Shown one piece after another: positions 27,597 to 35,271 of a DNA stretch of 64,000 bases (positions within the stretch are counted from its first letter, which is position 1; each line of letters begins with the position of its first letter). The position numbers and the translations under genes were made by a program. The stretch comes from TMED109 sp002684605. GTDB taxonomy: Bacteria; Pseudomonadota; Alphaproteobacteria; TMED109. The stretch lies in assembly GCA_913046335.1 (NCBI GenBank), contig CAJWSU010000006.1:1-64000 (forward strand), given 5' to 3'. The notes under the pieces were generated by a model, which saw only the letters and a program-made list of their open reading frames with translations, was not told the DNA's origin and did no database searches.

Positions 27597-28232
27597 ATGA
27601 CAAAAAATACAAGCTCTTCTATAGTTGTAAATAAAAAAGGTAGGCCTAAAACCTTCAATAAAGCTCAGGCAAGTAAAATTGCTATGGAAACTTATTGGAA
27701 GGAAGGTATTGAAAATGTTTCATTAAATGAAATGTGTAGAAAAATAGGTGAGTCCAAACCTAGTGTATATAGAGAATACGGAGGAGAAGAAGGTTTGCAG
27801 CTAGCAGCCTTAGAATTGTACTATAAAGAAAGAGTGGAGCCTATAGGTAAAATTTTATTAGGCGGAGAAAACATTGTTTTAGGAATAAAGTCTGCATTTG
27901 ACTTTTTAATAAACGAGCATTTTAAAGAAAAAAAAATTGCTGCTGCCTGTATGTATAATAGGGAAGGTATGCATCCTTCAGAAAACTTATCCGTTATTTG
28001 CAAAAAATTTATTGAAAAGAAAGAGAAAGAGAATATGTCTTTTTTAAAAGAAAGCCTTAAAAAGGCTATAGATAAAGGAGATATAAAAAAGAGTATTAAT
28101 ATAAATGCATATTCATTATATATTTATAATCAGATTAGGTTAATAGCGTCTCTTTCTAATAAGAATCAGTTACCTAAATCAACCTTGAGCGAAATGGTTG
28201 ATTTAATAATGATGCCTCTTCTTCCTCATTAA
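27597..28232 (+). CDS. TetR/AcrR family transcriptional regulator
   Basis: 211-aa repressor-type protein with an N-terminal helix-turn-helix: KAQASKIAMETYWKEGIENV, then SLNEMCRKIGESKPSVYREY (recognition helix near residues 46-60), after a basic KKGRPKTF tail. The C-terminal two-thirds form the ligand and dimer domain. It is divergent from the RND pump and 3' to it is alkA in convergent orientation (1-base gap). Palindromes at its own promoter and upstream of the MMPL operon suggest autoregulation plus control of that exporter. Confidence 0.88.
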   Translation: MTKNTSSSIVVNKKGRPKTFNKAQASKIAMETYWKEGIENVSLNEMCRKIGESKPSVYREYGGEEGLQLAALELYYKERVEPIGKILLGGENIVLGIKSAFDFLINEHFKEKKIAAACMYNREGMHPSENLSVICKKFIEKKEKENMSFLKESLKKAIDKGDIKKSININAYSLYIYNQIRLIASLSNKNQLPKSTLSEMVDLIMMPLLPH

Positions 28233-28233
28233 A

Positions 28234-28866
28234 TTAATATGCAACTGCAATAGGGTCTATAGATTTCCATAAAAACCATGTTGCGGCAGATCTATAAGGT
28301 ATCCATTTTTTTGCAACTTTTTCCACTTCTTCGTATGTAGGGTCAAAAGTATTTAAGTAGTTTTTGCCTACGGCCCTTCTCAGACCGAGGTCACCTAAAG
28401 GAAGTATATCAGGACGAAGTAAACAAAACATTAAAAACATTTCAGCGCTCCAAGGCCCTATCCCTTTTAGTTTACATAGTTCTTTGATAACACTTGTATC
28501 ATCCATAGCTTCCCAGGAATTAACAACATTGGGGTTTTCAATAAAAAAATTAGATAAACCTATAATATACTCAACTTTCCTATTAGATATGCCACAACTT
28601 CTGATATTATCCTCTCCATATTTAATGATGGTTTTTGGGTCAATTATTTTTGCACCTAACTCAAATTTATTCCATATACTTGCTGCGGCTTTAACAGATA
28701 TTTGTTGCCCTATAATAGTTCTACATAGACCATTAAATGGCTCTCCTCTAGATTTAATATAGTCGTCTTTATGCTTATCAATAATATTTTTCATTACTTC
28801 ATCATTATCACTTAAATATGCAACTGCATCATTCCACCAGTCTGCTTTTTTATTTATTGTCATCAA
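28234..28866 (-). CDS. DNA-3-methyladenine glycosylase II (AlkA-type)
   Basis: HhH-GPD superfamily base-excision enzyme of 210 aa that removes alkylated purines. GQQISVKAAASIWNKF near residue 53 is typical, the helix-hairpin-helix is LKGIGPWSAEMFLMF near residue 130, and the catalytic aspartate is in LPLGDLGLRRA. It lacks the N-terminal domain of E. coli AlkA, as short bacterial AlkA-like proteins do. Convergent with tetR. Confidence 0.88.
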   Translation of the reverse strand: MMTINKKADWWNDAVAYLSDNDEVMKNIIDKHKDDYIKSRGEPFNGLCRTIIGQQISVKAAASIWNKFELGAKIIDPKTIIKYGEDNIRSCGISNRKVEYIIGLSNFFIENPNVVNSWEAMDDTSVIKELCKLKGIGPWSAEMFLMFCLLRPDILPLGDLGLRRAVGKNYLNTFDPTYEEVEKVAKKWIPYRSAATWFLWKSIDPIAVAY

Positions 28867-28925
28867 GAATCCTTTTGAATTAATTAATATTTTATTAGTC
28901 TACATCATATTAAAGTACATATTTT

Positions 28926-28939
28926 ATACTGGTCAGTAT
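28926..28939. promoter_or_regulatory. Predicted TetR operator upstream of the MMPL operon
   Basis: ATACTGGTCAGTAT, a perfect inverted repeat (ATACTG/CAGTAT, 2-base centre). It shares its arms with the palindrome at the tetR start site. A TTGACA at 28948-28953 follows; I could not assign a convincing -10 at 17 bases, so the exact promoter is open. A further palindrome, AGTATATACT (28976-28985), lies downstream. Confidence 0.5.
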
Positions 28940-29071
28940 TTAATAAATTGACAACTTTATTCCTTTATATTAAGCAGTATATACTTAATATTTATATATA
29001 ATATGGAATTAGAAAAAATTATATATATCTTACAAGCAAGATATATAAAACTTTACTTGGGAGCAAAAGAA

Positions 29072-31375
29072 ATGACAGCTAAAAGTTATGGTGAATTAAT
29101 AGTAAAAAGAAAATGGTTAACTTTGTTAGCTGGTTTATTATTTACAGTCTTTTGGATGGGAGGCTTATCTGGGTTAAGTATGAATCCTGATAACAGGATA
29201 TTTTTTTCAAAAGATAATCCTCAGTTATTAGCATTAGAGACTTTAGAGAGAACATACTCAAGAGATGATAATGTCTATTTAGTAATGGCTCCTAAAGATA
29301 AAAATGTTTTTAGTCCAAATTCTTTAGCCGCTGTTAGGGAAATGACAGAAAGATTGTGGCAAACACCTTTTTCAAGTCGTGTAGATTCTATTAGTAATTT
29401 TCAATGGACTAGAGCTGATGGCGATGATGTTGTAATAAGTGATCTTGTAGAAGAAGGAGAAATTTCAGAAGAAATTGCAAATAATGCCAGACAGGTAGCT
29501 CTTGATGAGCCATTAATTAGAAATTTATTAGTTGATACTGAAGGACTGGTTACTGGAATTAATATTAATGTAATAATGCCAGAAGACCCTATTGCAAGTG
29601 GTGGAGCCACTATAGAAATCATGCAATATATTCGCGCTGAACAAGCAAGGTTCGCTGAAGAATGGCCAGACATTGACTTATATGTTTCTGGAGGTGTGCC
29701 ATTAACATTAGCATTTACTGAAGTTTCTATGAGCGATATTGGAACTCTGCTTCCTTTAACGCTTCTTGTGATATTTATTATTGCTGGGATTGCTTTACGA
29801 GCTTTTACAGCAGCATTTTTAACTGCATTAATAGCAATATTAGCAGTTATTGGAATGATGGGTGCAGCGGGATATATGGGAGTTATAATTAATGCGGTAA
29901 CATCAAATGCTCCTTTAATGTTACTTATTTTAAGTATTGCCCATTGTGTACATATTATTAATACACAGAGGCTACAAATGAGAGCAGGTGTAGAGAAAAA
30001 ACCTGCAATTATTGAATCTCTTAGAGTTAATTTGCAGCCAGTGTTTATAACTTCGGCTACAACTGCCGTAGGGTTTTTGTCTATGCATTTTTCAGATTCT
30101 CCGCCTTTTAGAGAGTTAGGCTATATGTTAGCTGCTGGAAATCTAATTGCTTTTATTAATGCTGTAGTAGTCTTACCTTCCTTATTGGCAATATTACCTG
30201 CAAAAGTAAAACCAAAAGAAACTTATTTCTCTCAAAGAATGATGGATAAACTTTCTAATTTTGTTATAGAAAAACAGAAGTTTTTATTCTCTGTCTGTAG
30301 TGTTATAATTGTTATTTTATTAATAGGTATTAGCCAAATAAAATTAGATGATACTTGGACTACTTATTTTGGTGAAGAATTTGAAATTAGGACACATTCC
30401 GACTTCTTAGAGGATAATTTAACTGGTTTAAATGCTATTGAATATTCTGTTCCTGCAGGTATAGAGGGAGGTATTAATAATCCTGAGTATCTTGCTAACC
30501 TAGATAAATTTGCTGAATGGTATAGAACACAAGAAGGTGTAAATCATGTAGGCGTAGTCTCGGATACAATTAAAAGATTAAATAAAGCTATGAATGGAGA
30601 CCAAGAATCTTTTTATAAAATCCCTGAATCACAGGAATTAGCTGCGCAGTACTTATTATTATATGAGTTGTCAGTTCCATTTGGTCTAGACCTAAATAGT
30701 AGTATTAATGTATCTAAGTCTGCAACAAGAATGACGGTATCCGTTACACACGCTTCTTCTGCACATTTACGAGAGTTAGATGAAAAGGCGCAGGTTTGGT
30801 TAGCTGATAATATTCCAGAATTCAAAACGGTTGGATCAGGTTTATCTGTTATTTTTGCTCATTTATCTGAACGGAATATAAATTCTATGTTGTTTGGTTC
30901 ATTTATGGCATTAGTAATTATTTCTTTTATATTAATATTTGCATTAAAAAGTTTACCAATAGGTATATTAAGTTTAGTGCCAAATGTTTTTCCTGCTGCT
31001 ATGGCTTTTGGTTTATGGGGCTATTTAGTAGGAGAAGTAGGAATAGCTATAGCCGTAGTGGGTGCTATGACATTAGGGATAGTGGTAGATGATACTGTCC
31101 ATTTTTTAAGTAAATATTTAAGAGGTCGTAAAGAATTAAATAAGTCTCCTGAGGATGCTACGCGCTATGCATTTTCTTCTGTTGGTTTTGCACTAGTTGT
31201 TACGTCCTGTGCATTAGTAGGAGGTTTTATGATATTAGCTAGTTCTGGCTTTAGAGTCAATTCTGACTTAGCGCAATTATCTATGATTACTATAGTTTTT
31301 GCGTTATTAGCAGACTTTTTATTCTTGCCACCTTTATTAATGAAATTAGAGAGTTTAAAAAATAAATCTAAATAA
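29072..31375 (+). CDS. MMPL/RND-type transporter (hydrophobic-compound exporter)
   Basis: 767-aa inner-membrane transporter of the MMPL/HAE-3 type: two halves, each with one membrane span, a large periplasmic loop and five spans. Sterol-sensing-like segments TLLPLTLLVIFIIAGIALRA and GIAIAVVGAMTLGIVVDDTV (the latter with a VVDDTVHFL relay-like pair) are visible. The frame opens at 29003, but GGGAG lies 9 bases before ATG 29072 (MTAKSYGEL), the likelier start. It heads an operon with a LolA-like protein and an outer-membrane protein, suggesting export of a lipid or other hydrophobic compound to the outer membrane. Not a canonical drug pump. Confidence 0.9.
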   Translation: MTAKSYGELIVKRKWLTLLAGLLFTVFWMGGLSGLSMNPDNRIFFSKDNPQLLALETLERTYSRDDNVYLVMAPKDKNVFSPNSLAAVREMTERLWQTPFSSRVDSISNFQWTRADGDDVVISDLVEEGEISEEIANNARQVALDEPLIRNLLVDTEGLVTGININVIMPEDPIASGGATIEIMQYIRAEQARFAEEWPDIDLYVSGGVPLTLAFTEVSMSDIGTLLPLTLLVIFIIAGIALRAFTAAFLTALIAILAVIGMMGAAGYMGVIINAVTSNAPLMLLILSIAHCVHIINTQRLQMRAGVEKKPAIIESLRVNLQPVFITSATTAVGFLSMHFSDSPPFRELGYMLAAGNLIAFINAVVVLPSLLAILPAKVKPKETYFSQRMMDKLSNFVIEKQKFLFSVCSVIIVILLIGISQIKLDDTWTTYFGEEFEIRTHSDFLEDNLTGLNAIEYSVPAGIEGGINNPEYLANLDKFAEWYRTQEGVNHVGVVSDTIKRLNKAMNGDQESFYKIPESQELAAQYLLLYELSVPFGLDLNSSINVSKSATRMTVSVTHASSAHLRELDEKAQVWLADNIPEFKTVGSGLSVIFAHLSERNINSMLFGSFMALVIISFILIFALKSLPIGILSLVPNVFPAAMAFGLWGYLVGEVGIAIAVVGAMTLGIVVDDTVHFLSKYLRGRKELNKSPEDATRYAFSSVGFALVVTSCALVGGFMILASSGFRVNSDLAQLSMITIVFALLADFLFLPPLLMKLESLKNKSK

Positions 31376-31395
31376 AAAAAAGAGGATTAATTATT

Positions 31396-32199
31396 ATGAA
31401 AATATTTATGAAGTTTATAGTGCCTATTATAATTTTATCAATTTGTAACATTTCTATGTCTCTTGCTGAGACCTCTGAAGAGAAAGGTCTCCGCTTAGCA
31501 ATTGAAGGAGATTTAACAGGGCAAGGTTTTAAAGATACATTATCTAAAAGTGAGATGACTTTAAGAAATGCTCAGGGAGAGGAAAGTATAAGAACTTTTT
31601 CATCTAAGACTTTAGAAATGGAAAATGATGGAGATAAATCTATATTTATTTTTCATCATCCAAAGGATGTTGCAGGTACAGCTATATTAACCTTTACACA
31701 TAAGTCTGGACCTGATGATCAATGGTTATATTTGCCAGCCTTAAAAAGAGTAAAAAGAATTAGTTCAGATAATAAATCGGGTGCTTTTGTTGGCTCAGAA
31801 TTTGCATATGAGGATTTATCTAGTCAAGAGGTAGAAAAATATACATATAAGTGGATTGAAGATGTTCCATGTCCAGGAGATGAGCAAGAAATGTGTTACG
31901 TCAGTGAAAGTTATCCAGAAGATAAGTCATCTGGCTATACAAAAAGAGTTTCTTGGGTTGATATAAGTGAGCATAGAGCTAGAAAAATAGATTATTATGA
32001 TCGTAAAGATAAGTTGTTAAAAACACTCATATTATCAGACTATAAACAATATTTAGGAAAGTTTTGGAATGCTCATAGCCTTAAAATGGTAAATCATAAT
32101 ACTAATAAAGAAACAGATATAGTAATTAGTGAGACAGTATTTCAAACGGGCTTGAAAGATTCAGATTTTAATCGCCAGACACTTAAACGTGCGCGTTAA
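31396..32199 (+). CDS. Outer membrane lipoprotein-sorting (LolA-like) protein
   Basis: 267-aa periplasmic protein with signal peptide (MKFIVPIIILSICNISMSLA region). The body (SKTLEMENDGDKSIFIFHHP, GTAILTF, DDQWLYLPALKRVKRISSDN, GSEFAYEDLSSQEVEKYTY) matches the outer-membrane lipoprotein-sorting family that regularly accompanies MMPL transporters. It probably shuttles a hydrophobic molecule across the periplasm. AGAGG precedes ATG 31396. The stop overlaps the next start (TAATG). Confidence 0.87.
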   Translation: MKIFMKFIVPIIILSICNISMSLAETSEEKGLRLAIEGDLTGQGFKDTLSKSEMTLRNAQGEESIRTFSSKTLEMENDGDKSIFIFHHPKDVAGTAILTFTHKSGPDDQWLYLPALKRVKRISSDNKSGAFVGSEFAYEDLSSQEVEKYTYKWIEDVPCPGDEQEMCYVSESYPEDKSSGYTKRVSWVDISEHRARKIDYYDRKDKLLKTLILSDYKQYLGKFWNAHSLKMVNHNTNKETDIVISETVFQTGLKDSDFNRQTLKRAR

Positions 32200-33413
32200 T
32201 GCATTTAATTGTTTTATCGTTTTTATTAACTTTAATATTTCCATTACTTAGCCATGCTGACCTAGAGCCAGATTTTACGGAATATAAGGCTGAAATTACA
32301 CTAGAGGCATGGCTTTTTTCTGAAGCTCCTTTATATAAAGGGCAAGAAAAAAATAACTATTCTATTGCCATTGAGTCTGAAATATATTCTGAATGGGCAG
32401 AGGGGAGTAATTTAGTATTTAGACCTTTTATACGCTTAGATAGTGAAGATAGTAATAGGTCACATATAGATATAAGAGAAGGTATTTATTCATGGTATGG
32501 AGAAGGCTGGGAATCGTCTATAGGAATAGGACAAGTGTTTTGGGGTGTTACAGAATCAAGAAACTTAGTTGATGTTATAAATCAATTTGATGCAGTGGAT
32601 GATCCTACATTTAGAACAAAGTTAGGTCAGCCACTAATAAGTGCAACATTAATAAGAGATACCGGTTATTATGAATTTTTTATATTACCTTATTTTCGTG
32701 AAAGAACATCTCCTGGAAGAAAAGGTCGTTTAAGGCAAGATCCTGAATTCTCAAAGGGCACTACGAAGTTTGAAGGTGGAAGTCAATGGACGCCAGAGTT
32801 AGCTTTAAGATGGTCAAATAGTATTGGTAACTATGATGTTTCTGCGCATAGCTTCTTAGGGTATGCAAGAGCTCCTTCCATTGATATTCAAATAGTTGGA
32901 GGGCAGCTAAAATATGAACCTAATTATCAAAGAGTAAGACAAATTGGAGGGACTCTTCAAAAAGCCTCAGGAGCAACTCTCTATAAACTAGAATGGTTAG
33001 CTAAGGATGGTCAAAAAGACATAAATTTTAGAAGAGGTGGTTATTTTGCAACGGTTTTAGGTTTTGAGCATACTTTATATAGTTCTATTGGAGATAATGG
33101 TGATCTAGGTTTCTTAATGGAATATAATTTTGATAGTAGACACACTCGATCAACTGATACTATGCAAGATGATATATTTGTAGCTGCTCGATTAACCCTT
33201 AATGATACTAAAAATACGGAAATGTTATTTGCTTCTATTGCAGACTTAGATGGTGATGGTCAAATTTATCAATTAGATTTTGGAAGGCGTATAAATGATT
33301 CTCTTACTTTTGGAGTTCAAGGTGCAATTTATCAAAATGGTAGGCTTGGATCTAACTTATATATTTTACGGCAGGATAGCTGGTTAGAAATTAATTTTAA
33401 ACAATATTTTTAA
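32199..33413 (+). CDS. Predicted outer-membrane beta-barrel protein of the MMPL operon
   Basis: 404-aa protein with signal peptide ending near SHADLEPDF, many alternating amphipathic strands, and a C-terminal aromatic residue (NFKQYF), all signs of an outer-membrane barrel. I cannot name the family firmly; it is similar in setting to the barrel proteins found after MMPL and LolA-like genes. A calcium-loop-like stretch, DLDGDGQIYQLD, occurs near residue 350. It probably provides the outer-membrane step for whatever the MMPL pump moves. Start overlaps the preceding stop. Confidence 0.78.
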   Translation: MHLIVLSFLLTLIFPLLSHADLEPDFTEYKAEITLEAWLFSEAPLYKGQEKNNYSIAIESEIYSEWAEGSNLVFRPFIRLDSEDSNRSHIDIREGIYSWYGEGWESSIGIGQVFWGVTESRNLVDVINQFDAVDDPTFRTKLGQPLISATLIRDTGYYEFFILPYFRERTSPGRKGRLRQDPEFSKGTTKFEGGSQWTPELALRWSNSIGNYDVSAHSFLGYARAPSIDIQIVGGQLKYEPNYQRVRQIGGTLQKASGATLYKLEWLAKDGQKDINFRRGGYFATVLGFEHTLYSSIGDNGDLGFLMEYNFDSRHTRSTDTMQDDIFVAARLTLNDTKNTEMLFASIADLDGDGQIYQLDFGRRINDSLTFGVQGAIYQNGRLGSNLYILRQDSWLEINFKQYF

Positions 33414-33496
33414 TGAGTATTATAATGTAAGGTTGATTATTTTTTTTCTATAAATATACTCATTCTTTATATAATATATTTATTAGAAAGATTTTT

Positions 33497-33931
33497 ATGG
33501 CAGTTTCTAAAAACAATAAAAATATTACTATAGAGACCTATACATTAAGTGAAAATGATCCATTTATGTGTAAAGATCAGTTGACCTATTTTAGGTTAAA
33601 ATTAGAAAAATGGAGATCTGAGGTAATGATAGATGCAGAAAAGACGCGTCAAACTTTACAAAAAAACAACACACCTGAAGCTGATGTTGCTGATAGAGCT
33701 TCCACTGAAACAGAAAGATCTTTAGAATTGCGAACTAGAGATAGGCAAAGAAAGTTACTTGCAAAAATAAATGGTTCTTTAGCAAGAATTAAAGAAGGTT
33801 CATATGGATACTGTATTGAAACAGGAGAACCTATAGGGTTGAAAAGGCTAGATGCTAGGCCAATAGCATTATTATCCATACAAGCACAAGAACGTCATGA
33901 AAAGCATGAGCGTTCTCATCGCGATGATTAA
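33497..33931 (+). CDS. dksA: RNA polymerase-binding transcription factor DksA
   Basis: 144-aa partner of ppGpp that binds the RNA polymerase secondary channel. The coiled-coil (YFRLKLEKWRSEVMIDAEKT) and tip region (PEADVADRASTETERSLELR, with the acidic DxxDxA motif) are clear, then the GSYGYCIETGEPIGLKRLDARP globular part. Of the four zinc cysteines only one (in GYCIET) remains; the second pair reads SIQA. To my knowledge cysteine-poor DksA is common in alphaproteobacteria, so it is probably functional. Confidence 0.92.
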   Translation: MAVSKNNKNITIETYTLSENDPFMCKDQLTYFRLKLEKWRSEVMIDAEKTRQTLQKNNTPEADVADRASTETERSLELRTRDRQRKLLAKINGSLARIKEGSYGYCIETGEPIGLKRLDARPIALLSIQAQERHEKHERSHRDD

Positions 33932-33935
33932 ATAA

Positions 33936-33950
33936 GAACAAAATAAGAAC
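33936..33950 (+). promoter_or_regulatory. SOS (LexA) box, GAAC-N7-GAAC, upstream of recA
   Basis: GAACAAAATAAGAAC: a direct repeat of GAAC with 7 bases between, which is the published alphaproteobacterial LexA box form. It lies 8 bases before a TTGACA (33958-33963) that could be the recA -35. A separate near-palindrome GTTCTATATAAAGAAC (33980-33995) lies over the likely -10 region. No lexA gene is in the window. Confidence 0.65.
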
Positions 33951-34085
33951 AAATTTATTGACAGCCTAACTAATTACGTGTTCTATATAAAGAACAAAAC
34001 GTGATCATTATATATAAGGTGTAAAAAATAAAAATATTTATTTATAAATTATTATTAATAGCCTAAAAGATTAGGAAGGTCTAAA

Positions 34086-35186
34086 ATGACAGCTAAAGAA
34101 AAAAAACCTGAATTAAGGATAGTAGATATGGAAGATAAAGAAAAAGGTAAAGCACTAGAAGCAGCATTATCACAAATTGAAAGAGCCTATGGTAAGGGTT
34201 CAATAATGAAATTAGGTGAGGGGTCGGTTACTGAAATAGAATCTATCTCTACTGGTTCATTAGGATTAGATATTGCTTTAGGTATAGGCGGCTTACCTAG
34301 AGGAAGAGTAGTAGAAATATACGGACCTGAGAGCTCAGGTAAAACAACTTTAACTCTGCATGCTATTGCAGAGAGTCAAAAAGAAGGTGGTGTTTGCGCA
34401 TTTATAGATGCGGAGCATGCGCTAGACCCTGTTTATGCAGGTAAATTAGGAGTTAATGTTGAAAACTTATTAATTAGTCAGCCAGATGCAGGCGAACAAG
34501 CATTGGAAATAGCTGATACATTGGTAAGGTCTGGTGCCGTAGATTTAATAGTAATAGATTCTGTAGCCGCATTAGTACCAAGAGCCGAATTAGAAGGTGA
34601 AATGGGGGATCACCATGTTGGCCTTCAGGCACGTTTAATGAGTCAAGCTTTAAGAAAATTGACATCAACAATTGCTAAATCTAATACTACTATAATATTT
34701 ATCAATCAAATAAGAATGAAAATAGGAGTTATGTTTGGAAGTCCTGAAACAACTTCGGGTGGAAATGCCTTAAAATTTTATTCTTCAGTTAGGTTAGATA
34801 TAAGAAGAATAGGTCAAATAAAGGATAGAGACGAAGTTGTAGGAAATCAAACTAGAGTAAAAGTAGTTAAGAATAAAGTTGCGCCTCCATTTAAAGTAGT
34901 TGAATTTGATATTATGTATGGAAAAGGAATAAGTTATAATGGAGAATTAGTTGATTTAGGAGTAAAAGCTGAAATTATAGAAAAAGCTGGTTCTTGGTAT
35001 TCATACAATGAGGAAAGAATAGGACAAGGTCGAGAAAATGTTAAACAATATCTAGGAGATAATCCAGAAACAGCCAAAAAGATTGCATTAGAAATAAAAA
35101 AATCTTTAGGTCTGACAGAAGGTATTGATGAAAATGCCCCTGAAGCAGATAATGTAATAGAAAAAACTGCAAAAACCTCAGAATAA
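34086..35186 (+). CDS. recA: Recombinase RecA
   Basis: DNA strand-exchange protein and SOS co-protease, 366 aa. Walker A GPESSGKTT near residue 79; IDAEHALDP, LLISQPDAGEQALEI, and INQIRMKIGVMFGSPETT are the standard RecA landmarks. The extended N-terminal part before ALSQIERAYGKGSIMKLG (about 20 residues) and acidic C-terminus are normal. RBS AGGAAGG before ATG 34086. The upstream region carries an SOS-type box. Confidence 0.98.
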   Translation: MTAKEKKPELRIVDMEDKEKGKALEAALSQIERAYGKGSIMKLGEGSVTEIESISTGSLGLDIALGIGGLPRGRVVEIYGPESSGKTTLTLHAIAESQKEGGVCAFIDAEHALDPVYAGKLGVNVENLLISQPDAGEQALEIADTLVRSGAVDLIVIDSVAALVPRAELEGEMGDHHVGLQARLMSQALRKLTSTIAKSNTTIIFINQIRMKIGVMFGSPETTSGGNALKFYSSVRLDIRRIGQIKDRDEVVGNQTRVKVVKNKVAPPFKVVEFDIMYGKGISYNGELVDLGVKAEIIEKAGSWYSYNEERIGQGRENVKQYLGDNPETAKKIALEIKKSLGLTEGIDENAPEADNVIEKTAKTSE

Positions 35187-35271
35187 ATATAGACTTATAA
35201 TGTTATCCCTTTTAAAACAATCTATTAACAATGAAGAATAAAGTGTTAGGATAGTTTTAGGAGGGGTTAAA

